DNA of 5,636 nucleotides from Pseudomonadota bacterium (GTDB lineage: Bacteria; Myxococcota_A; Polyangia; Haliangiales; Haliangiaceae). Both the position numbers and the translations under genes were made by a program. Below, one piece after another: positions 1-5,636 of the stretch. The notes beneath the pieces were generated by a model, which saw only the letters and a list, made by a program, of their open reading frames with translations, made no database searches and was not told where the DNA came from. Numbering within the stretch: position 1 is the stretch's first letter; each line of letters starts with the position of its first letter. The stretch spans positions 1 through 5,636 of the forward strand of contig JAEYYV010000206.1 in the NCBI GenBank assembly GCA_023428295.1, written 5' to 3'.

Positions 1-747
1 ATCGAGATCGGTGTGCGCGAGGAGCCCGCGCGCGATGGACGCGAATCGCCACACGAGCGCCTCGCGATCACCGAGCAGGCGCTCCATCGCCGCACGGATG
101 CCGGGTCGCACCATCACCGCGACGCCACCGCGATCGCCCGCGTCGTGACGACGCAGCGCCTCACGAGCGCCGTGCGCGATGACGCGCGCGGCGAGGCGCC
201 GTGCCGGAAGCGAGCCCATCGCGGGACCTTCGACCCAGCTCGCGGCGAGCATCGGTTGCGCGCAGAGACCGAGCGCGAGCTCGCCGATCGCGCTGGCCGC
301 GCCCGTGAGCGGAGCGGAGAGCACGACCTCGGTGCGCGCGCGCAGTCCGTCGCTCGCGACGAGCTTGGGCGCCGATCGCGCGAGCGCGATCACGAGACGG
401 ACGAAGCTCTCGCGATCGGCATCGCGCAGACGCACGAGCACGCGGCGGCCGAGCTCGCGTCGCTCGGGACCGGCGGGCAAGGCTTGCGCGAGCTCGAACA
501 GCGCGATCGCGCCCGCGGCCGGCGACATCCAATCGAGATCCGCCAACGCGCCGTCGCCGAGCGCGGCACGCACGCTCGCGAGTAGAAGCTCGGGCGCGAT
601 TCCTTCGAGGGGCGCCGGCTCGCGCTCGGCGATCTGCGCGAGCGCGGCGAGCCCTTGGCGCGCGACGCGCCGTCGCTCGTCGAGATCGGTGAGCGTGCAC
701 AGGCCCGCGAACGCCGCGAGATACGACCGCGCGCCTTGGACACCCAT
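1..747 (-). CDS. Hypothetical helical protein, N-terminal 249 residues (partial)
   Basis: An open minus-strand frame starts at ATG 747-745 and runs without a stop off the left edge, so the C-terminus is missing. I do not recognise the family. The sequence begins MGVQGARSYLAAFAGLCTL and is rich in Ala, Leu, Arg and Glu. It looks almost wholly alpha-helical, with repeated helix-pair texture (for example ERLLGDREALVWRFASIARG near residues 219-238) that recalls HEAT/ARM-type solenoids; that resemblance is an inference. I see no signal peptide or membrane helix, so it is probably cytoplasmic. The start is well bounded: the phosphatase stop (TAG 765-763) is in the same frame five codons upstream, and no other ATG, GTG or TTG lies between. 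An ATG at 755 opens a different, Arg/Ser-rich frame that looks like a shadow. There is no clear Shine-Dalgarno beyond GGGCGG touching the start. The 15-bp gap suggests cotranscription and translational coupling with the phosphatase upstream. Confidence is high for the gene and low for any function. Confidence 0.8.
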   Translation of the reverse strand, partial: MGVQGARSYLAAFAGLCTLTDLDERRRVARQGLAALAQIAEREPAPLEGIAPELLLASVRAALGDGALADLDWMSPAAGAIALFELAQALPAGPERRELGRRVLVRLRDADRESFVRLVIALARSAPKLVASDGLRARTEVVLSAPLTGAASAIGELALGLCAQPMLAASWVEGPAMGSLPARRLAARVIAHGAREALRRHDAGDRGGVAVMVRPGIRAAMERLLGDREALVWRFASIARGLLAHTDLD

Positions 748-762
748 CCGCCCATCGTATCG

Positions 763-2022
763 CTATCCGGGAGTCAGAAGCTCGGGCGTGAATGTCTCTT
801 CGTAGAAGTGCTCTCCGTCGGCGCCGAGGCCCGTGACGCGCAGGTTGTCGCCATCGATGTCGAACAGACCGACGTTGTAGCGGCCCGCGCGAAACATCAC
901 ACCCGGAAGATCATCGCCGAACGGACCGATGCCGCGTGCGATGGGGCCGACCTGGAACTCGCGGATGCCCCACGCGTGACGGTGCGCGGCGAAGTAGTGC
1001 TGATCGCCCGACACGAACAACACGCCCGGGACGCCGCGCAGCGCTGCGAACATGGCTTCGCGCTCGGTCGTGTAGCCCTTCCAATGATCGAAGCCGATGC
1101 CGAAGTTCAGCGGCACGCTCGTGAAGATCAGCTTGAACGCCGCGGTGCTCGCACGCACCGAGTCTTGCAGCCACTGCCGCTGGGCCGCGCCGAGCATCGT
1201 CTTCTCGATCGTGTCGGCGACGGCGGGATCGCTGCGGAAGCGACGGCAGTCGAGCAGGAAGCACTCGACGTTCGCACCGTAGTGCCAGCTGCGATACCGG
1301 ATCTCGCCGGACGTCTCGCGCAGCGGAAAGAACTCGTCCCACACCTGCATCGCTGCCGCGTAGCGCGAGCTCTCGCGCGCGACGAACACGGGGTTCCAGT
1401 CGTTACGAAACTCGTGGTCGTCGTAGATCGATCGCACGGCGACGTTCTGATGAAGCGTTTGCATCGCGCTCGACGAGCGCGCCTGGAAGTGGCGCATCCG
1501 ATAGCCGTCCACGTCCTGCACGACCATCGGCCCGTTGTCGCAGTACGGAAAATCTCCGAGCGACACGAACAGATCGGGCTTCGCGATGACCACATGATCG
1601 ACCAACATGCTGTCGAAGGCCGGGTGCGGATCGAAGTCCGCCGAGACTGCGATCCGCACGGCGCGCGGGTCGTCGGCGGCCGGCGCCGTGCGGATGCGAT
1701 ACGGACCGAGCGTGCGGCCGCTCTGCAAGATCATCACGTCGTAGGTGCTCGCCGGCTCGAGGCCATCGATCGCCACGACGCCGCTCGGCACGAGATCCAC
1801 GATCTGGGCCGCGACCATCTCGCCACTCTCGTCGCGCACCTCGACGGCAGCCGACTCGGCGCGCTCGTCGAACATCGCGACGAGAAAGCCGTCCTCGGTG
1901 GGCTCGAGGATCGCGGCGGTCGACGTCGGCGGCGGAGCGGGCAGGTTATCGCCACACGATGGAAACGCGGCGAGGCTCGCGGCGCCCGCACCGACGAGAC
2001 GAAGCCACTCACGACGTCGCAT
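763..2022 (-). CDS. PhoD-like phosphatase/phosphodiesterase, predicted exported lipoprotein
   Basis: A complete 419-residue enzyme of the alkaline phosphatase D (PhoD-like) metallophosphoesterase family, whose members hydrolyse phosphomonoesters or phosphodiesters with bound metals outside the cytoplasm. Visible in order: a leader with RRREWLRL and a hydrophobic stretch ending at Cys23; an Fn3-like N-terminal beta domain (about 36-112); then the catalytic domain with LGDFPY (155-160), YDDHEFRND (200-208), the LDCRRFR segment (257-263), MLGAAQRQWL (276-285), DHWKGY (312-317) and SGDQH (338-342). These are the usual PhoD metal-site and signature blocks. The segment where many PhoD proteins have SCQ reads SADFDP, so the first block is divergent. 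The frame is open further upstream (to 2367), but that part has no phosphatase homology pattern and lies antisense to the divergent gene. ATG 2022 is chosen because the leader begins there. Substrate is not predictable. It is followed 15 bp later by the hypothetical gene and is divergent from the esterase gene. Confidence 0.92.
   Translation of the reverse strand: MRRREWLRLVGAGAASLAAFPSCGDNLPAPPPTSTAAILEPTEDGFLVAMFDERAESAAVEVRDESGEMVAAQIVDLVPSGVVAIDGLEPASTYDVMILQSGRTLGPYRIRTAPAADDPRAVRIAVSADFDPHPAFDSMLVDHVVIAKPDLFVSLGDFPYCDNGPMVVQDVDGYRMRHFQARSSSAMQTLHQNVAVRSIYDDHEFRNDWNPVFVARESSRYAAAMQVWDEFFPLRETSGEIRYRSWHYGANVECFLLDCRRFRSDPAVADTIEKTMLGAAQRQWLQDSVRASTAAFKLIFTSVPLNFGIGFDHWKGYTTEREAMFAALRGVPGVLFVSGDQHYFAAHRHAWGIREFQVGPIARGIGPFGDDLPGVMFRAGRYNVGLFDIDGDNLRVTGLGADGEHFYEETFTPELLTPG
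1945..2022 (-). other. Tat-like/lipoprotein signal peptide of the PhoD-like enzyme
   Basis: Residues 1-26 begin MRRREWLRLVGAGAASLAAF and continue to PSCGDN. The twin arginines followed by E-W-L-R-L resemble a Tat motif, consistent with PhoD enzymes being Tat substrates. Cys23 at the end of the hydrophobic core, followed by a Pro-rich linker (PAPPPTST), suggests lipidation. The residues before the Cys (F-P-S) are a weak lipobox, so lipid attachment is an inference; simple periplasmic release is the alternative. Confidence 0.7.
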
Positions 2023-2097
2023 CGCCCACCAGCCTACGTCAGCGCCGTTCGGAGAGCGAGCGGCACAGCACGTGCTCCGTATCGGCACATGCGACTC
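2023..2097. promoter_or_regulatory. Divergent intergenic region with 10-bp palindrome
   Basis: This 75-bp gap separates the starts of two divergent genes, so promoters for both should lie in or overlap it. The clearest element is the perfect palindrome AGCACGTGCT at 2067-2076, ending 13 bp before ATG 2089 and 22 bp before ATG 2098. It could be an operator half-core or chance; a 10-bp perfect palindrome is not rare in GC-rich DNA. I see no convincing -35/-10 pair and no strong Shine-Dalgarno for either gene. Confidence 0.4.
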
Positions 2098-2565
2098 ATG
2101 ACGATTCCCAAGGTGCTTCTCGTCGGTGCGGCAGGTGCCTACGCGCTTCACCGTGTGCGGACGGGCACGGCCAAGCGCGCGGAGCGTGTCGGCGAGGTAC
2201 CGCCGCCCGATCCGCTCGATCCCGTTCAGGAGCTGTACTCGGAGACGGACCCCGCCGTCGAGCTCGGCACGCCGTCCGAGACCACGCTCGACACGGTCAA
2301 CGAGACCGTCGCCGACATCGGCGATCTCTACGGCGTGCACACGGCGCGCGCCGAGGACACCACGCACCCCGACGACGACGTGGCGATGCGCGACGGCCAG
2401 AACTGGATCGAGGCGCTACAGACCGACGCGGTCGAGGGTGGTCCGCTGCCCGAGCTCGAGGTCGAGAGCGGCGACGACGCGGAGCTCGATCGAGCGCCGC
2501 ACGCGTCGGACACGCGCGACGTGCCGGTCGCGGATCGCGGCTCCGGTGGTCCTGCGGGTACCTTA
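2098..2565 (+). other. N-terminal module of unknown family; possibly a separate gene
   Basis: Residues 1-156 of the hydrolase frame. They begin MTIPKVLLVGAAGAYALHRV, one short N-terminal hydrophobic segment, followed by a basic stretch (RTGTAKRAERV) and then an acidic, low-complexity region containing DIGDLYGVH, HPDDDVAMRDGQNWIEAL and a Gly-rich end, PVADRGSGGPAGT. Codon choice is GC-ending, so this frame is truly coding; the frame-2 alternative (2126-2566) is Arg/Ser/Thr-rich and looks like a shadow. The DGQNWIEAL block looks like a conserved core and the Gly-rich tail looks like a natural protein C-terminus. I therefore suspect an independent small membrane-associated protein in relatives. 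I do not know its function. Confidence 0.5.
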
Positions 2566-3330
2566 ATGTTCGAGTTGGGTCGGCGCGTGAAATCCCCGCG
2601 CCTCGAGATCGCCGGCCTCACTACGCGAATCGTCGAGCCCCCGAGCGGCGACATCTCGTCGACGGTGGTGCTCCTGCATGGCTTCGGTGCACCTGGCGAT
2701 GATCTCGTCGGCCTCGCGCCGTACCTTCACGCGCCGCGCACGCGCTTCGTGTTCCCGGCCGCACCGCTCGAGCTCGGCGGGCTATACGGCGACTCGCGCG
2801 CCTGGTGGCTGCTCGATCTCGCACGGCTCGAAGCATCACTCGCGTCGGGCAGCATCGGCGCGTGGATCGCCGAGATTCCCGAGGGCCTCGACACCGCGCG
2901 CGTGCAGATGGGGCGCTTCCTGGAGCAGCTGCAAGAGCGCTTCTCGATCCCGAACGAGCAGCTCGTCCTCGGTGGCTTCTCGCAAGGCGCGATGCTCTCC
3001 GTCGATACAGCGCTGCATCGCGAAGCACCGCTCGCGGGGCTCGTGCTGATGTCGGGAACGCTGACCGCCGAGTCGGTGTGGCAGCCTCGCTTTGGCAAGC
3101 TCGCCGGCCTGCCGATCCTCCAGTCGCACGGTCGCCACGACATGCTGCTGCCGTTCGCGATCGCGGAAGCACTACGCGATCGCCTCACCGGTGGCGGCGC
3201 GAAGGTGGAGTTTCACGCGTTCCTCGGCGGACACGAGATTCCGCCGCCCGTCCTGTCGGCGGTGACGAAGTTCCTAGCGAGTCGAGCGGCGTCGGCTGCG
3301 CATGCCGAACGAAACAAGGACGGCGAGTAG
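2098..3330 (+). CDS. Phospholipase/carboxylesterase-type alpha/beta hydrolase with membrane-anchored acidic N-terminal extension
   Basis: An open frame of 410 residues. The C-terminal part (about 157-395) is a serine hydrolase of the phospholipase/carboxylesterase (Abhydrolase_2, acyl-protein-thioesterase-like) family, which cleaves carboxyl or thioester bonds. Visible are the oxyanion-loop motif LLHGFGAPGDD (192-202), RAWW (234-237), nucleophile elbow GGFSQGA with Ser295, HGRHD with Asp348 and GGHE with His379, a complete Ser-Asp-His triad. The family is usually about 200-250 aa, and the part from Met157 alone (254 aa) matches that. Residues 1-156 are extra: a short hydrophobic stretch (VLLVGAAGAYAL, 6-17) followed by a Pro/Asp/Glu-rich, probably disordered segment. 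The frame extends upstream antisense to the phosphatase gene, so the start must be ATG 2098 or ATG 2089, neither with a clear ribosome site; I chose 2098. The 3' end overlaps the convergent gene. Substrate is unknown. It may be two genes (see junction). Confidence 0.85.
   Translation: MTIPKVLLVGAAGAYALHRVRTGTAKRAERVGEVPPPDPLDPVQELYSETDPAVELGTPSETTLDTVNETVADIGDLYGVHTARAEDTTHPDDDVAMRDGQNWIEALQTDAVEGGPLPELEVESGDDAELDRAPHASDTRDVPVADRGSGGPAGTLMFELGRRVKSPRLEIAGLTTRIVEPPSGDISSTVVLLHGFGAPGDDLVGLAPYLHAPRTRFVFPAAPLELGGLYGDSRAWWLLDLARLEASLASGSIGAWIAEIPEGLDTARVQMGRFLEQLQERFSIPNEQLVLGGFSQGAMLSVDTALHREAPLAGLVLMSGTLTAESVWQPRFGKLAGLPILQSHGRHDMLLPFAIAEALRDRLTGGGAKVEFHAFLGGHEIPPPVLSAVTKFLASRAASAAHAERNKDGE
2545..2568 (+). 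other. Module junction with candidate internal start (TTAATG)
   Basis: In frame the junction reads GGT ACC TTA ATG, where ATG 2566-2568 begins MFELGRRVKS, a natural hydrolase N-terminus. A TAA (2564-2566) overlaps this ATG as TAATG but lies one frame off. TTA is strongly avoided in such GC-rich genomes, and I find no other TTA on the plus strand anywhere in 2098-3330. The context suggests an intergenic-like joint inside the open frame. A GCGGGT purine-rich stretch 5 bp before the ATG region is at best a weak ribosome site. Confidence 0.45.
3274..3330. other. Tail-to-tail overlap of convergent coding regions
   Basis: The hydrolase stop (TAG 3328-3330, plus) lies inside the 3' end of the metallophosphoesterase gene, whose own stop (TAG) occupies 3276-3274 on the minus strand. 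The 57 bp encode the last 18 residues of the hydrolase (a dispensable-looking tail, SRAASAAHAERNKDGE) on one strand. On the other strand they encode the end of the membrane helix and the RSRRRSTR tail. No hairpin terminator fits between the genes, so any terminators must lie inside coding sequence. Confidence 0.9.
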
Positions 3331-5636
3331 CACGAGCGCCGCCGAGCTCGGCGACGCGATCGCACAGCCACCGGGCGTGGTTTGCGCGGGCGGCGTCGGA
3401 GGGAGCGGCGGACACTCGCTGACGGCGGCGGGCGCTGCTGGCGTTCCGGGCGTCAACAGGCGAACGCTTCCGTCGTAGCTCGCGACGACGAGCGAGTCGC
3501 CCGTCGGAGCGACCGCGCTCGTGATCGGCGCGCCGAGCTGCGTCGACCACAGCTCGCGACCATCGTCGGTGGCCAACGCACGCAGGCGTCCGTCGAGCCC
3601 GCCGATCCACACGATGTCTCCCGTGACCACGGGCGACGCGGCCCACGCGGCCTGAGCGTCGCGATAGTGCGTGAAGCTGAGGACGCCATCGGCTGCGGGG
3701 ACGCGCCACAGCTCGGCACCGGATGCTGCGTCCAGCGCGACGAGGTCGTCCCACTGCGTCGCGACGAACAAGCGTCCGCCCGCCAGCGCTGGCGTGGCCG
3801 TCACCGAGTAGTGCCACTCGTTCGCACCTGGCGTGACGTTGCGCGCCCAGATCGTGCTGCCCGTGTCGAGCGTCGCGGCGCTCACCGCGCCCGCCGCGCT
3901 GACGAGATACACGATGCCGTTCTCGATCACGGGCGATGCGTTGACCGCGACCGAGCGGCCGTCCTTGATCGACCAACCCGCGGCGCCCGTCGTCGCGCTC
4001 GCACTCGCGACGCCGAGCGTGCGATTGAACGCTGCGATCGCGGTGCCCTCCGACACGGCCACCGCGGCGAGGGATCCGAGCCAGTTGAACTCGGGGTCGT
4101 CCGGATCACGCGCCCACACCGGCGTTCCACTCGCGAGATCGAGCGCGGTGAAGTTGCCCTGCAACGCGACGTACACGAGGCCATCGGCGATCGTCGGTGG
4201 CCCCCACAGCGATCCCGAGAACGTGCTGATGCCGGCGGCGGCATCGTGTTGCCAGCGCGGCGTGCCATCGGCGAGCGCGACCGCGTGAACCTCGCCGTTC
4301 TTCGTCGCGACCACGACAGTGTCGCCCGACGCGGCGGCCGCACCGACGGCGGGGAAGGGCGTGCGATAGCGCCAGCGCTCCGCACCCGTGGCGAGATCGA
4401 GCGCGACGAGGCCGCCTCGATCGCCGCCCGCGTTGTCCAGCACGACGACGATGGCGAGACCGCCCGCGACGATCGGTGTGCCGAGCGAGATCGTGCCTCC
4501 GACGTTCGCGATCCATCGCGCGACGAGCGGTGGCGCGACCGGCGTACCGCGTGCGTTCGTGTGCTCCGACGTTCCGCCGAGCTGCGTCCACTCGGTGGCG
4601 TTCGCGAGCTCGCCGCTCGGAGCACACACCTCGATCGCGACTTGCTTCTCCTCGCGACGGCCGCCCGCCGACACCGCCGATAGCGTCAGCGAGTGCGTGC
4701 CCGGCGCGAGTGCGCCGACGCTGCCGTGAAAGCTCCAACCGCCCGCCGGTGACAGCGCCTGCTCGGGGCCGCAATCGACGCGCACGGTGACCTCCGGCGT
4801 CGATGCGTCGAGCGCGGCCGCTGCGATGATCGGAGCGCCATCCGCGACGCACGTGCCTGGATGCGGCGACACGAGGTCGAGCTGATTGCGCACCATGCGC
4901 TCGCGATGCTCGACGTGCATCTCGCCGTCCTCGGAGAACGTCACGATGCGATAGCCCGACGCGGACTGATCGATCGCGCCCATCACGAACGTCTGCGTGC
5001 TGAGCTCGACGATGTCGCCGCGCTGGACGCGTCGGTTCGCGTGCCAGTGACCCGTGAGCATGTAGTCGACGCCGAGATCGTCCATCGCGTCGGCGACCTC
5101 ATCGAGCGGCGAGTGGTGCGCCATCGCGACCACGGTCATGCCGCCCGCGACGTGCGCGAGATCGGCGGTCAAGAACGCGATCTGATCGTCGACGCCGAGG
5201 TTCGTGTCCCAGACGATGAAGTGAACGTTGCCGACGTCGAAGCTGTAGTTGTCGACGCCGTAGTAGCGTCGGAAGTTGGCGCCGCCATCGTACCAATCGT
5301 GATTGCCGGCGACGGGGATCCACGGCATGCCGACGGTGCGGACGGCGTTCTCGAGCACGTCGAATTGATACGACTCGTTCCCCGCCGTCATATCGCCGAC
5401 GATCGTGAAGAACCGCGGCGGGCTCGCGAGGCTGACCGCTTGATCGATCGCATCGATCAGATCGCCGCCGTCCCACTTGCCGCCATCGTTGCCGGGATTG
5501 GGAATGTGACTGTCACTCGCGACGACAAACGTCAGCGGCGACGCCACTTCGTCCTCGGAGAGCGGCGACAGCGGAAGATCGATCGCCTCGCGCGCGATCG
5601 GTCGCGACAGCGGTCCGGGCCGATAGCCGTCGGGGA
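3274..5636 (-). CDS. Calcineurin-like metallophosphoesterase with PQQ-type beta-propeller and MYXO-CTERM tail (5' partial)
   Basis: The frame is open to the right edge, giving 786 visible residues with the N-terminus missing. A GTG at 5547-5545 could start a 757-residue form, but in-frame coding (beginning PDGYRPGPLSRP) continues upstream, so it is probably internal. Residues below count from that GTG. The two-metal site is complete: DSH (12-14), GDMTAGN (51-57), GNHD (81-84), AHHS (143-146), GHWH (166-169). A beta segment with Cys233 and Cys259 follows (about 230-305), Ig-like by inference. Then a PQQ-type propeller (about 318-715), a Pro-rich linker and a MYXO-CTERM tail from GGC (726-728). 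Known family chemistry is hydrolysis of phosphomono- or diesters; the substrate here is unknown. The tail predicts display on the cell surface, so a signal peptide and perhaps a calcineurin-like N-terminal domain should lie in the missing part. The gene converges on and overlaps the hydrolase gene. Confidence 0.93.
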   Translation of the reverse strand, partial: PDGYRPGPLSRPIAREAIDLPLSPLSEDEVASPLTFVVASDSHIPNPGNDGGKWDGGDLIDAIDQAVSLASPPRFFTIVGDMTAGNESYQFDVLENAVRTVGMPWIPVAGNHDWYDGGANFRRYYGVDNYSFDVGNVHFIVWDTNLGVDDQIAFLTADLAHVAGGMTVVAMAHHSPLDEVADAMDDLGVDYMLTGHWHANRRVQRGDIVELSTQTFVMGAIDQSASGYRIVTFSEDGEMHVEHRERMVRNQLDLVSPHPGTCVADGAPIIAAAALDASTPEVTVRVDCGPEQALSPAGGWSFHGSVGALAPGTHSLTLSAVSAGGRREEKQVAIEVCAPSGELANATEWTQLGGTSEHTNARGTPVAPPLVARWIANVGGTISLGTPIVAGGLAIVVVLDNAGGDRGGLVALDLATGAERWRYRTPFPAVGAAAASGDTVVVATKNGEVHAVALADGTPRWQHDAAAGISTFSGSLWGPPTIADGLVYVALQGNFTALDLASGTPVWARDPDDPEFNWLGSLAAVAVSEGTAIAAFNRTLGVASASATTGAAGWSIKDGRSVAVNASPVIENGIVYLVSAAGAVSAATLDTGSTIWARNVTPGANEWHYSVTATPALAGGRLFVATQWDDLVALDAASGAELWRVPAADGVLSFTHYRDAQAAWAASPVVTGDIVWIGGLDGRLRALATDDGRELWSTQLGAPITSAVAPTGDSLVVASYDGSVRLLTPGTPAAPAAVSECPPLPPTPPAQTTPGGCAIASPSSAALVLLAVLVSFGMRSRRRSTR
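3277..3378 (-). other. MYXO-CTERM surface-sorting tail
   Basis: The last 34 residues run from TPGGCAIASPSS through a hydrophobic helix (AALVLLAVLVSFGM) to the basic end RSRRRSTR. This is the tripartite Gly-Cys / membrane helix / Arg cluster layout of the MYXO-CTERM tail. From established knowledge, this tail is restricted to myxobacteria and relatives and is thought to be processed by a CPBP-family intramembrane protease (myxosortase), with the Cys needed for surface anchoring. It fixes the likely lineage and the location of the protein. Confidence 0.88.
3403..4596 (-). repeat. PQQ-type beta-propeller repeats within the metallophosphoesterase
   Basis: Approximate span. It opens with the typical first strand WTQLGGTSEHTNA. 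Seven copies of a blade motif of the form A-x-D/x-x-x-G-x-x-x-W follow: ALDLATGAERW, AVALADGTPRW, ALDLASGTPVW, ASATTGAAGW, AATLDTGSTIW, ALDAASGAELW and ALATDDGRELW. A final incomplete strand (VRLLTPGTP) follows. This suggests a 7- or 8-bladed closed propeller of the BamB/PQQ-like type, used in most such proteins for protein or ligand binding. No evidence shows that PQQ itself is bound. Confidence 0.85.

Noticed and set aside
1..747. High density of GATC, CGATCG and GCGATCGC-like words, as in HIP1-type repeats
   Set aside because: The words spread through all genes and follow from favoured codons (GAT CGC, GCG ATC); I see no spacing or arrangement that suggests a separate element.
161..805. 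Plus- and minus-strand open frames of 120-210 codons overlapping the left-hand gene
   Set aside because: All are Arg/Ser-rich shadows; the minus-strand frame starting at 747 has natural helical composition and follows the phosphatase stop closely.
655..2097. A long plus-strand open frame running upstream of the hydrolase, antisense to the PhoD-like gene
   Set aside because: It is a GC-rich antisense shadow: its translation is Arg/Ala/His/Val-rich without domain patterns, whereas the minus strand encodes a clear PhoD-like enzyme there.
2023..2367. N-terminal extension of the PhoD-like frame beyond ATG 2022
   Set aside because: The extension is antisense to the N-terminal module of the plus gene, and a Tat-like leader begins exactly at 2022, so the extension is not expected to be translated.
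2126..2566. Frame-2 open frame ending in TAA overlapping ATG 2566
   Set aside because: Its product is a monotonous Arg/Ser/Thr-rich sequence typical of a shifted GC-rich frame; frame 1 has natural composition. Only its stop position is of interest, for the junction.
3382..4683. 433-codon plus-strand open frame opposite the propeller
   Set aside because: Arg/Asp/Ala-rich shadow of the repeated propeller codons with no recognisable domain.
5545..5547. GTG as the true start of the metallophosphoesterase
   Set aside because: Plausible coding sequence (Pro-rich linker ending LSEDE) continues in frame to the window edge, and a surface protein needs an upstream signal peptide that is absent after this GTG.

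Overview
The window is very GC-rich, with GC-ending codons and abundant GCG, CGC and GATC-containing words. One protein ends in a textbook MYXO-CTERM surface-sorting tail. Together these point to a myxobacterium (Myxococcota). The style resembles the Sandaracinus/Polyangia group, but the exact lineage is an impression and not something the sequence proves.

There are four coding regions and almost no intergenic DNA. From left to right: (i) 1-747, minus, the N-terminal 249 residues of an alpha-helical protein of unknown function, running off the left edge. (ii) 763-2022, minus, a complete PhoD-like phosphatase/phosphodiesterase of 419 aa with a Tat/lipoprotein-like leader, 15 bp upstream of (i) and probably cotranscribed with it. 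(iii) 2098-3330, plus, divergent from (ii), a 410-aa open frame. It joins a short membrane-anchored acidic segment of unknown family to a complete phospholipase/carboxylesterase-type alpha/beta hydrolase. (iv) 3274-5636, minus, convergent with (iii) and overlapping it by 57 bp. It is a large calcineurin-like metallophosphoesterase fused to an Ig-like segment, a PQQ-type beta-propeller and the MYXO-CTERM tail. Its N-terminus lies beyond the right edge.

Three of the four products are hydrolases, of three unrelated folds, acting on phosphoesters or carboxyl esters. At least two of them (ii and iv) carry export or surface signals. A loose theme of ester and phosphoester hydrolysis at the cell envelope is possible, but the genes lie in alternating orientations and nothing proves a shared pathway. 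I see no RNA genes, mobile elements, CRISPR array or convincing terminator.

The point most worth checking is the junction inside (iii), at about 2545-2568. The single TTA codon of the frame sits directly before an ATG in a TTAATG context, exactly where the two modules meet. This could be a true fusion, two genes whose separating stop was lost, or a frameshift error. I found no clear evidence of a new defence or mobile system.
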